64,000 bases of DNA from Chitinophagales bacterium (GTDB lineage Bacteria; Bacteroidota; Bacteroidia; Chitinophagales; JADIYW01), in contig JACJXT010000013.1 of assembly GCA_020636535.1 (NCBI GenBank), positions 186,001 through 250,000 of the forward strand, given 5' to 3'. Within the stretch, counting starts at the first letter, position 1, and each line of letters opens with the position of its first letter. Shown in pieces: positions 57,407-64,000 of this stretch. The notes beneath the pieces were generated by a model. It was not told where the DNA came from, searched no databases, and saw nothing but the letters and a program-made list of their open reading frames with translations. The translations under genes and the position numbers were made by a program.

Positions 57407-58648
57407 ATGAAAACCATTAATTTTTTAAGTTTAATTTGTTTTTGCTTATTTACTAGTAATGTTTTTACTCAAAATTCAACAAATCAATTTGAGAAACTTT
57501 TAGAAAAACAAGATAGTTTAATGTTAGATGCATACTATAAAAAAGACACTAAATTATATAATAAAGCATTAAAAGATTTACTAAACGAATATGATAAATT
57601 ATCAAAAAATGATCAAAAATTTTATTTAGAAGACATAGGTGGTTCATACTACAATTTTGCTTGTTTATATTCATTAATTAATGACAAACCAATGGCTTTA
57701 AAGTACCTTCAAATGAGTATTGATAATGGCTATATTGATTATACAAACATTCAAGAAGACACAGATTTAGATAATATTAGAAATGAAGCTGAGTTTACAA
57801 AAATTATTACTCAATTAAAATCTGTTGGTGATTATTTGTATATCTTAAAAAATGCTTCAGAGTATAATAATGAAGACAATCGTTCTTTACCAAAATTCAC
57901 TTATCAATCTAAAGATGATAGCAACTTAGTAGCACTTCGCAAAGCATTTAATTTAGATAGCATTGCAGGAAATGGTACTGATGTTTTACAAGTACTCAAT
58001 CTTTTACATTGGATACACGATTTAATTCCACATGATGGTTCTAAAGGAAGTCCAATTATAAAAAATGCAGTAAGTATGATTACAGAATGCAAAAAAGAAA
58101 ATAGAACACTAAATTGCAGAGGTTTGGCTACAGTACTCAATGAATGTTATTTAGCAATGGGTTTTGCTTCAAGATTAGTTACTGGTTTACCAAAAGATAG
58201 TTTAAAGATAGATATGGATTGTCATGTAATCAATGCCGTATTTATAAAATCATTAAACAAATGGGTTTGGATAGATCCAACTTTTGATGCTTTCGTAATG
58301 GATGAAAATGGCAACTTATTGAGTATAGAAGAAGTAAGAGAAAGAATAATTAACAACCAACCACTTATTTTAAATCCAGATGCTAATTGGAATAGAAGTA
58401 CAGCTCAAACAAAAGAACATTATCTATATGAGTACATGGCAAAAAACTTATACATGATAGAATGTCCAGCAAGTAGCGAATACAATATGGAAACCAGAAT
58501 TAATAATAAAACATATGATTATATAAAATTAGTTCCGTTAGATTATTTTGAACAAGTAAATAAAACAGAAAATCATGAAAAAAATACAAATACTACTTTT
58601 ATAAAATACAACACCAATAATGCTAAACTTTTTTGGCAAGCACCATAG
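57407..58648 (+). CDS. Exported transglutaminase-like protein
   Basis: A 413-residue protein with signal peptide (ending NVFTQ), a helical TPR-like N-terminal half (YYNFACLYSLINDKPMALKYLQ, as in peptidase-associated repeats) and a transglutaminase-like core at about 185-310. The Cys-His-Asp triad is visible as LNCRGLATVLNECY, DCHVINAVF and WVWIDPTFDAF. Such domains act as transglutaminases or, more often in bacteria, proteases or peptidoglycan-linked enzymes; the activity here is unknown. A TATCTTTA box lies about 20 nt upstream. Confidence 0.85.
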   Translation: MKTINFLSLICFCLFTSNVFTQNSTNQFEKLLEKQDSLMLDAYYKKDTKLYNKALKDLLNEYDKLSKNDQKFYLEDIGGSYYNFACLYSLINDKPMALKYLQMSIDNGYIDYTNIQEDTDLDNIRNEAEFTKIITQLKSVGDYLYILKNASEYNNEDNRSLPKFTYQSKDDSNLVALRKAFNLDSIAGNGTDVLQVLNLLHWIHDLIPHDGSKGSPIIKNAVSMITECKKENRTLNCRGLATVLNECYLAMGFASRLVTGLPKDSLKIDMDCHVINAVFIKSLNKWVWIDPTFDAFVMDENGNLLSIEEVRERIINNQPLILNPDANWNRSTAQTKEHYLYEYMAKNLYMIECPASSEYNMETRINNKTYDYIKLVPLDYFEQVNKTENHEKNTNTTFIKYNTNNAKLFWQAP

Positions 58649-58703
58649 TAAAGTAATTTCAAATCTCTTATACTTTTTATTATCTTGGCAGATATAAATA
58701 CTA

Positions 58704-58753
58704 TTCTTCATTTGAGAGTCAATCTTGAAAAATATTCGTAGTAAAATGAAGAA
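58704..58753. repeat. Intergenic inverted repeat
   Basis: TTCTTCATTT (58704-58713) is the exact reverse complement of 58744-58753, and imperfect pairing continues outward (GGCAGATA with TATCTGTC). It lies between convergent genes and could act as a terminator or be an element remnant. Confidence 0.4.
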
Positions 58754-58834
58754 ATTTATCTGTCTATCACTGGCAAGTTGAAAATGACAATATTTATTTT
58801 GATTCTAATTACACAATAAAATTATAAATAAGTT

Positions 58835-59236
58835 TTACACACTTGCTTGTCTTGCATTTTCCCAAGCCATAAAGCGTTCTATTTCTTTATTCAATGTTTT
58901 TATAATATAATTTAATACAAAAACATCATCTAGCTTGCCAATAAAGGGTATAAAGTCTGGTATTAAATCTAAAGGACTTACAAAATAAATAGTAGCTGCT
59001 ACTAATGATACTACATTAAAGTAAGAGATTTCTTTATAATCACCATACAGCCAAGCTCTCAATAATTTCAAAACAGCTAAAATACTATCTTGTATAGTGT
59101 AAAACTTATTCACTTGTGCTTCTAATTTCTCAAATCCTTTATCAATTAGTTTTGCCAAAGCACCATTATCTGCAATCAATTTTTCTGCTTGTTTAATAAA
59201 AATCGTAAAGACTTTATCTATAAATTTATTTTCCAT
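58835..59236 (-). CDS. YkvA-family (DUF1232) membrane protein
   Basis: A 133-residue protein whose C-terminal half is a DUF1232 domain: VAATIYFVSPLDLIPDFIPF followed by GKLDDVFVLNYIIKTLN. The N-terminal half is helical. Family members are small inner-membrane proteins of unknown function. It begins 11 nt after the nspC stop codon on the same strand and is probably co-transcribed with it. Confidence 0.88.
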   Translation of the reverse strand: MENKFIDKVFTIFIKQAEKLIADNGALAKLIDKGFEKLEAQVNKFYTIQDSILAVLKLLRAWLYGDYKEISYFNVVSLVAATIYFVSPLDLIPDFIPFIGKLDDVFVLNYIIKTLNKEIERFMAWENARQASV

Positions 59237-59247
59237 AGTTTTAAAAA

Positions 59248-60372
59248 TTATAATTTTCTTTTGTAATCATCATAATTAAATGATTTTAATAATTCAAATT
59301 TATTGTTGCTCCATTTTCCAATATTAGGTAAATTAATTCCATTAAAGGTAGTTGTTTTTACCATAGTATAATGTATCATATCATCAAATATAATCTTATC
59401 ACCAATTTCTAATGATTGATCAAAATGCCAATTTCCCATCACATCGCCAGCCAAACAACTCATTCCACCCATTTTATAAATATATTTTCCATCACTATTG
59501 GTATTTAATATTTTTGGTTGATAAGGCATTTCTAAACAATCTGGCATATGACAAGTAAAAGAAACATCGAGCATAGCTGTAGGAATTTCTCCATTGTGTA
59601 CTATATCTAAAATTGTAGACACTAAATAACCAGTTTGCCAACCAATAGCACTTCCTGGCTCTAAAATTATTTTTTCTAAATGCGGATATTCTTGCTTAAA
59701 TGCTTGCAATACTTTTATTCCATACTCTACATGATAATCTTTATGTGTAATTAAATGTCCACCACCCATATTTATCCACTTCGCTTGTAGAATCAAATCG
59801 TGGAATTCTTTTTTAAAGTGTTCTAGAACATTTTCTAAAGTAAAAGCATTGTTTTCACACATCACATGAAAATGCAACCCACTAATTTTGTCTGGCAAAG
59901 TATCAGGTAAATCTTTTCGTTGAATACCTAATCTCGAATTTACAGAAGCAGGATTGTATAAGTCTGTACCAACTTCACTATACAAAGGATTTACTCTTAA
60001 ACCATAGTCAATATCATCTCTAAGCTGTGTATAAAATCGCTTGTACTCACTTACACTATTAAATACTATATGTGAAGATATATCTTGAATTTTTTCAAAT
60101 TCGTGTGGCACATAAACAGGACAATAAGTATGTGCTTTGCAATGCATTTCATGATATACCAACATGGCTTCGTGTAATGAACTTGCTGTTGCTCCTTTTA
60201 AATATTGTTTTAGCAAAGGAAATACATGATAAAATGAAAATCCTTTTAAAGCACATATTATTTCAACACCAGCTGCTGCTTGAAAATATTGTAACAACTT
60301 TAAATTGTTTATCAATAAATTTTCATCTAATACAAAACTCGGCAATGGTATTTTATTCCAGTCAATACTCAT
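59248..60372 (-). CDS. nspC: Carboxynorspermidine/carboxyspermidine decarboxylase
   Basis: A 374-residue PLP-dependent decarboxylase (alanine-racemase fold III) that turns carboxy(nor)spermidine into (nor)spermidine. The PLP Lys is in CALKGFSFY (near residue 43), HFHVMCEN and NMGGGHLITHKDY contribute to the PLP site, EPGSAIGWQTG binds its phosphate, and the second active-site segment is SFTCHMPDCLEMP with the catalytic Cys. Length and motifs fit NspC rather than diaminopimelate decarboxylase. Its partner dehydrogenase is at 31648-32847. YkvA gene downstream. Confidence 0.95.
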   Translation of the reverse strand: MSIDWNKIPLPSFVLDENLLINNLKLLQYFQAAAGVEIICALKGFSFYHVFPLLKQYLKGATASSLHEAMLVYHEMHCKAHTYCPVYVPHEFEKIQDISSHIVFNSVSEYKRFYTQLRDDIDYGLRVNPLYSEVGTDLYNPASVNSRLGIQRKDLPDTLPDKISGLHFHVMCENNAFTLENVLEHFKKEFHDLILQAKWINMGGGHLITHKDYHVEYGIKVLQAFKQEYPHLEKIILEPGSAIGWQTGYLVSTILDIVHNGEIPTAMLDVSFTCHMPDCLEMPYQPKILNTNSDGKYIYKMGGMSCLAGDVMGNWHFDQSLEIGDKIIFDDMIHYTMVKTTTFNGINLPNIGKWSNNKFELLKSFNYDDYKRKL

Positions 60373-60502
60373 AATAAATTATTCCTTACAAAGAAAAGTA
60401 AATCTTAGTAAAAGTGCTTTATCTTTTTTTAACTAATTTTTTTTAAATAAAGTAAGTTTCAAATCAAAATTTGGCATAATTTTAATGCTATGTTTAATTT
60501 TT

Positions 60503-61474
60503 ATGCAACTAAATAAAGTCTTTAATTTTTTGCTTGGTTTGCTTGTAATAAGTTTAAGTAATCCTGTAGCATTTTCACAAACTCAAACCAATAAGTCTTT
60601 TACAGAAATTAGAAAACCTAAGCAAGACTTAATTCATCCTTTATTAGATTGTGCCGATTTTAGTTCATCTACGATTAGAGAAATTCAAAATCTTGAAGAC
60701 AGTTTAAAATCATACATACTTCAAAAAAAATCAAAAAAAGAAGTAAAAGAGGTGTCTATCTACTATAGAACACTAAATAATGGTCCTTGGGTTGGAATAA
60801 ATGCAGACAAAAAATACTGCCCAGCTAGTTTATTAAAAGTTCCTTTTTTAATTGCAGCTTTTAAGCAACAAGAATATGATAGTAGTTTCTTAAATAAAAT
60901 GGTAGAATATTATCCAGTTGATGGTGCATATATAAAGAATATAGATAATAATCAATACATGCAATTTGGCAATAAGTACTCAATATATCAACTATTGCAA
61001 GAAATGATTATTAATTCTGATAATAATGCCATGGAAATAGCAGTCAATAATATTTGGAATGATGTTTTTGAGTCTGTTTTTTATGATCTAAATATAGATT
61101 ACAATGCCTACGGACCAGAAGATAGATTTATTTCTCCTAAGCAATATGCCGCTTATTTTAGAATTTTATATAATGCTACATATTTAAACCCATATATGTC
61201 TAATTTGGCTCTAGAAATATTAACTCAAGCAAAGTATCAAGATGGAATTATTGCTGGACTACCTAAAGATGTAGTAGTAGCTCACAAGTATGGAGAACGC
61301 AGTTTTATAAATTCAAAAGAGTTAGAATTGCATGATTGTGCCATTGTATATGATGATGAGCAACCTTATATTTTATGTGTAATGACTCGAGGTTATAATT
61401 TTGAGAATCAAACTAAAATTATTTCCGAAATTTCTAATATGATATATACTGCTAATCAAATTAGCAAGTTGTAG
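60503..61474 (+). CDS. Class A beta-lactamase-fold serine hydrolase
   Basis: An exported serine hydrolase of 323 residues. I prefer the ATG at 60503, which gives a cleaner signal peptide (ending PVAFSQ) than 60485. Active-site motifs: SxxK as SLLK in YCPASLLKVPF, SDN in IINSDNNAME, and the K-x-G element as HKYGE; the class A Glu-166 loop is not obvious. It may be a low-activity beta-lactamase, an esterase or a peptidoglycan-related hydrolase. Antibiotic resistance cannot be inferred from the sequence. Confidence 0.85.
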   Translation: MQLNKVFNFLLGLLVISLSNPVAFSQTQTNKSFTEIRKPKQDLIHPLLDCADFSSSTIREIQNLEDSLKSYILQKKSKKEVKEVSIYYRTLNNGPWVGINADKKYCPASLLKVPFLIAAFKQQEYDSSFLNKMVEYYPVDGAYIKNIDNNQYMQFGNKYSIYQLLQEMIINSDNNAMEIAVNNIWNDVFESVFYDLNIDYNAYGPEDRFISPKQYAAYFRILYNATYLNPYMSNLALEILTQAKYQDGIIAGLPKDVVVAHKYGERSFINSKELELHDCAIVYDDEQPYILCVMTRGYNFENQTKIISEISNMIYTANQISKL

Positions 61475-61507
61475 ACAATTATTATTATATTAAGTTGGGA
61501 AATTTTG

Positions 61508-61581
61508 TAGCGAGGAGGGGAATTGAACCCCTGACCTCCGGGTTATGAATCCGACGCTCTAACCATCTGAGCTACCTCGCC
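61508..61581 (-). tRNA. tRNA-Met, CAT anticodon (elongator type)
   Basis: The minus strand forms a cloverleaf with anticodon loop TTCATAA (CAT), D arm GCTC/GAGC, T arm AGGGG-TTCAATT-CCCCT, and A73 without an encoded CCA. The acceptor begins with a G-T pair and the anticodon stem lacks the three G-C pairs of initiators, so it is not tRNA-fMet. tRNA-Ile2 (lysidine-modified CAT) cannot be fully excluded. Position 31-39 is an A-C mismatch. Confidence 0.93.
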
Positions 61582-61649
61582 ATTATGGAGGCACAAAAAT
61601 ACAATATTTATTTAATTGCACAAACATTCCTTTTAAAATCATATTTTAT

Positions 61650-61657
61650 TAATTTTG
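61650..61657 (+). promoter_or_regulatory. -7 box (TAATTTTG) six bases before the clpS ATG
   Basis: Exact TAnnTTTG match, followed by CACACT and the ATG at 61664; the mRNA would have a leader of at most two or three bases. Confidence 0.45.
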
Positions 61658-61663
61658 CACACT

Positions 61664-61978
61664 ATGTCGCATGCTTTTAATGCATATTACAACACCGAAA
61701 CTGAAACTATTACAGAAGAAGAAGTAGCATTAGATACACTACTAGATCTTGGTGCTCAACTAATTGTTTACAATGATGAAGTCAATACTTTCGATTGGGT
61801 AATTGAATCATTAGTTGCTATTTGTAAACATAGCTACGAACAAGCAGAGCAATGTGCTATGTTTATTCATTTTAAAGGTAAATATGCAGTAAAACATGGC
61901 GATGAAAAAACGCTAACTCCAATGAAAGATGCTTTACTAGATAGAGGCATTAGTGCGGCTATAGAAAAAACAGTATAA
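61664..61978 (+). CDS. clpS: ATP-dependent Clp protease adaptor ClpS
   Basis: A 104-residue adaptor that recognises N-degron residues (Leu, Phe, Trp, Tyr) and hands proteins to ClpAP or ClpCP. The core LIVYNDEVNTFDWVIESLVAI has the residues lining the N-degron pocket. The ATG at 61664 is preferred to the TTG at 61655 that lies in the -7 box. aat starts one base after its stop codon; the two form a functional operon. Confidence 0.95.
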   Translation: MSHAFNAYYNTETETITEEEVALDTLLDLGAQLIVYNDEVNTFDWVIESLVAICKHSYEQAEQCAMFIHFKGKYAVKHGDEKTLTPMKDALLDRGISAAIEKTV

Positions 61979-61979
61979 T

Positions 61980-62633
61980 ATGCCTGTTTATTTTTTAAAT
62001 GACCAACTTTATTTTCCTCCAGTTGAAGATGCTGATAAAGAAGGACTATTAGCTGTTGGTGGTGATTTATCTCCTGAACGACTTTTGCTCGCTTATCAAT
62101 CTGGAATTTTTCCTTGGTTTAATGAAGATGAAATTATTTTATGGTGGTCACCAAATCCTCGATTTGTATTATTTCCTAATCAATTGTACATCAGTAAAAG
62201 CATGAGAAAAATCATTAAGCAAAATGTTTTTTCTTATACCATTAATCAAAATTTTGAAGCAGTTATCAATCAATGTGCTACCATTAACAGAAAAGACCAA
62301 GAAGGCACTTGGATTACACAAGAAATGAAAAAAGCATATACAAAATTACATCAAATAGGTTATGCTCAAAGTGTAGAAGTTTGGCAAGATAACCATTTGG
62401 TTGGTGGACTCTATGGTATTTTAATTGGTAACTGTTTTTTCGGCGAGTCCATGTTTCAAACAGTAAGCAATGCAAGTAAGTTCGGATTTATACAATTTGT
62501 GCAACATTTAGAACAGTTAGGTGTTGTTATTATAGACTGTCAAATTCACACACAACATTTAGAAAGTTTAGGTGCTTCTTTTATAAATAGGAGTGAATTT
62601 ATACACATACTACAAAAAAATATCCACAAATAA
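61980..62633 (+). CDS. aat: Leucyl/phenylalanyl-tRNA-protein transferase
   Basis: Aat adds Leu or Phe from tRNA to the N-terminus of proteins with basic N-terminal residues, creating degrons for ClpS. Family motifs: LLAVGGDLSPERLLLAYQSGIFPWF, WWSPNPRFVLFP, and GGLYGILIGNCFFGESMFQ, plus the C-terminal DCQIHTQHLESLGA. Length (217) is normal. One-base gap after clpS gives tight coupling of the degron maker with its reader. Confidence 0.97.
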   Translation: MPVYFLNDQLYFPPVEDADKEGLLAVGGDLSPERLLLAYQSGIFPWFNEDEIILWWSPNPRFVLFPNQLYISKSMRKIIKQNVFSYTINQNFEAVINQCATINRKDQEGTWITQEMKKAYTKLHQIGYAQSVEVWQDNHLVGGLYGILIGNCFFGESMFQTVSNASKFGFIQFVQHLEQLGVVIIDCQIHTQHLESLGASFINRSEFIHILQKNIHK

Positions 62634-62752
62634 AAAACAATGCATGCATTTAATCTTTTACTACACCTATGTTAAAAATCACTTAACATCTATAACTTTC
62701 AAGCTATTAGATTATTCTTTATTTTCGTGCATCACAAAATAAAAAATATATT

Positions 62753-64000
62753 ATGTCAAATTTTCAAACACCAGAAGGCGTAAAAATTACAGGAGCATAT
62801 AAAGATGCATATGCTTCAATTTTAACGACTGAAGCTCTAGATTTTTTAGCACATTTACATAGAAAATTCAATTCAAGACGATTAGAATTATTACAAAACA
62901 GAGTAGAAAGGCAAAAATCTTTAGATGCTGGTGTTTTACCAGATTTTTTACCAGAAACAAAAGATATTAGAGATAGCGAGTGGACTGTAGCTTCTTGGCC
63001 AAGCGATATGAACGACAGAAGAGTAGAAATTACTGGTCCTGTTGACCGTAAAATGATAATCAATGCTTTAAATTCTGGTGCTAAAGTGTTTATGGCTGAT
63101 TTTGAAGACTCTAACTCTCCTACTTGGGAAAATAATATAGACGGACAAATTAACTTAAAAGATGCAGTTAGAAAAACGATTAGCTTTACTAACGAAGCTG
63201 GAAAATCATATCAATTAAACGATAATCCTGCTACACTTTTTGTTAGACCAAGAGGTTGGCATTTATTTGAAAAGCATGTTACTATTGATGGAGAACAAGT
63301 TAGTGGTGGAATTATGGACTTTGCTTTGTATTTCTTCCATAATGTAAAAGAAAGAATGTCGCAAGGTAGTGGTATTTACTTTTACTTACCTAAAATGGAA
63401 CATCACTTAGAAGCAAGATTATGGAACGATATTTTTGTAGAAGCTCAATCTATGTTGGGTATACCTAACGGAACAATTAAAGCGACGGTTTTAGTAGAAA
63501 CAATTATGGCTTCTTTCCAGTTAAATGAAATTTTATTTGAACTAAAAGATCACTCTGCTGGTTTAAATTGTGGTAGATGGGATTATATCTTTTCTTATAT
63601 CAAAAGACTAGTAAAAAATAATAATTTCCTAGTTCCAGACAGAGCTCAAGTTACAATGGGTGTTCATTTTATGAAATCGTATTCTGAGTTAGTCATTCAG
63701 ACTTGTCATAAAAGAGGTGCATTTGCAATGGGTGGAATGGCTGCACAAATTCCAATTAAGAATGATGAAGAAGCAAACAGAATTGCTTTAGAAAAAGTAA
63801 GAGCAGATAAAGAAAGAGAAGCTAAAGCTGGACACGATGGTACTTGGGTAGCACATCCTGCATTAGTTCCTATTGCAATGGATGAATTTAATAAGTATAT
63901 GCCTACACCAAATCAAATCTTTAATTTAAGAGAAGATGTACATGTAACAGCAGAAGATTTATTACAAGTTCCAGTTGGTACCATTACGATGACTGGTTTA
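62753..64000 (+). CDS. aceB: Malate synthase A, 3' end beyond window
   Basis: The ATG at 62753 opens a frame of 416 codons still open at the window edge. The product condenses glyoxylate with acetyl-CoA to malate in the glyoxylate shunt. Characteristic malate synthase A sequence is visible: ITGPVDRKMIINALNSGA, VFMADFEDSNSPTW, LFVRPRGWHL, LPKMEHHLEARLW, ATVLVETIMASFQLNEIL (catalytic Arg is in the RPRGW segment) and GHDGTWVAHPALV. About 120 residues of the C-terminus are missing; isocitrate lyase would be expected nearby outside the window. Confidence 0.95.
   Translation, partial: MSNFQTPEGVKITGAYKDAYASILTTEALDFLAHLHRKFNSRRLELLQNRVERQKSLDAGVLPDFLPETKDIRDSEWTVASWPSDMNDRRVEITGPVDRKMIINALNSGAKVFMADFEDSNSPTWENNIDGQINLKDAVRKTISFTNEAGKSYQLNDNPATLFVRPRGWHLFEKHVTIDGEQVSGGIMDFALYFFHNVKERMSQGSGIYFYLPKMEHHLEARLWNDIFVEAQSMLGIPNGTIKATVLVETIMASFQLNEILFELKDHSAGLNCGRWDYIFSYIKRLVKNNNFLVPDRAQVTMGVHFMKSYSELVIQTCHKRGAFAMGGMAAQIPIKNDEEANRIALEKVRADKEREAKAGHDGTWVAHPALVPIAMDEFNKYMPTPNQIFNLREDVHVTAEDLLQVPVGTITMTGL

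Noticed and set aside
60503..61474. Antibiotic-resistance beta-lactamase
   Set aside because: SxxK, SDN and KxG elements are present, but the Glu of the omega loop is not clear and there is no mobile context, so only a fold-level call is justified.
61508..61581. Initiator tRNA-fMet
   Set aside because: The first acceptor pair is G-T rather than the unpaired C-A type, and the three G-C pairs at the base of the anticodon stem are missing.

Overview
The window is AT-rich (roughly 30% GC by eye) chromosomal DNA from a member of the Bacteroidota. Several things point there: a complete SprA (type IX secretion translocon), two very large surface proteins with T9SS type-B C-terminal sorting domains, an OstA-like/LptD/MlaD outer-membrane set, TlpA-like and LURP/SRPBCC proteins typical of the phylum, almost no Shine-Dalgarno sequences, and recurrent TAnnTTTG (-7) promoter boxes. 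Futalosine hydrolase (menaquinone by the futalosine route), carboxyspermidine-type polyamine genes and the Asp/Glu-tRNA amidotransferase suggest the Chitinophagia/Saprospiria side of the phylum rather than Bacteroidia; this placement is inference.

Layout. 1-2.7 kb: a helical, TPR-like protein (cut by the window edge) divergent from a secreted protein made of ten identical 20-residue repeats, with six copies of a TGTCACAAA-type motif around them; this is the least explained locus. 2.8-10 kb: acyl-CoA dehydrogenase fused to an SCP2 domain, PDZ protein, fluoride channel CrcB, TlpA-like thioredoxin, tRNA methyltransferase, tRNA-His, zinc CDF transporter, LURP-like protein. 10-20.5 kb: minus-strand run mltD-like, ruvA, sprA, lipoprotein. 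20.6-30 kb: SRPBCC protein, GNAT and PTPS-family enzymes, mqnB, then an envelope cluster (lptD, amidase, mlaD, OstA-like). 30-37 kb: TPR lipoprotein, carboxynorspermidine/saccharopine dehydrogenase, ferritin, PLP deaminase, gatA, tatA, S4 protein. 37-46.8 kb: two paralogous giant T9SS cargo proteins with 411-420 bp internal repeats, and a lipoprotein. 46.8-47.9 kb: a dispersed intergenic repeat in direct orientation on both sides of one orphan gene. 47.9-57 kb: rnpA, rpmH, rho, serS, aroQ, comEC, LysE exporter, Crp/Fnr regulator, a PIN-domain toxin-antitoxin pair, ftcD. 57-64 kb: transglutaminase-like protein, YkvA protein, nspC, beta-lactamase-fold hydrolase, tRNA-Met(CAT), clpS-aat, and malate synthase running off the right edge.

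Functional links: sprA plus the two sorting-domain proteins are secretion machine and cargo; lptD, OstA-like, mlaD, amidase and mltD-like serve envelope assembly; the dehydrogenase (31.6-32.8 kb) and nspC (59.2-60.4 kb) form two consecutive steps of carboxy-polyamine synthesis though 26 kb apart; aat and clpS are the N-degron pair. Two sequence-level themes recur: many genes start with GTG, TTG or even ATT, and several have a -7 box only 4-6 nt before the start codon, predicting leaderless mRNAs. Three dispersed copies of one intergenic repeat, and several palindromic intergenic elements, mark the non-coding DNA.
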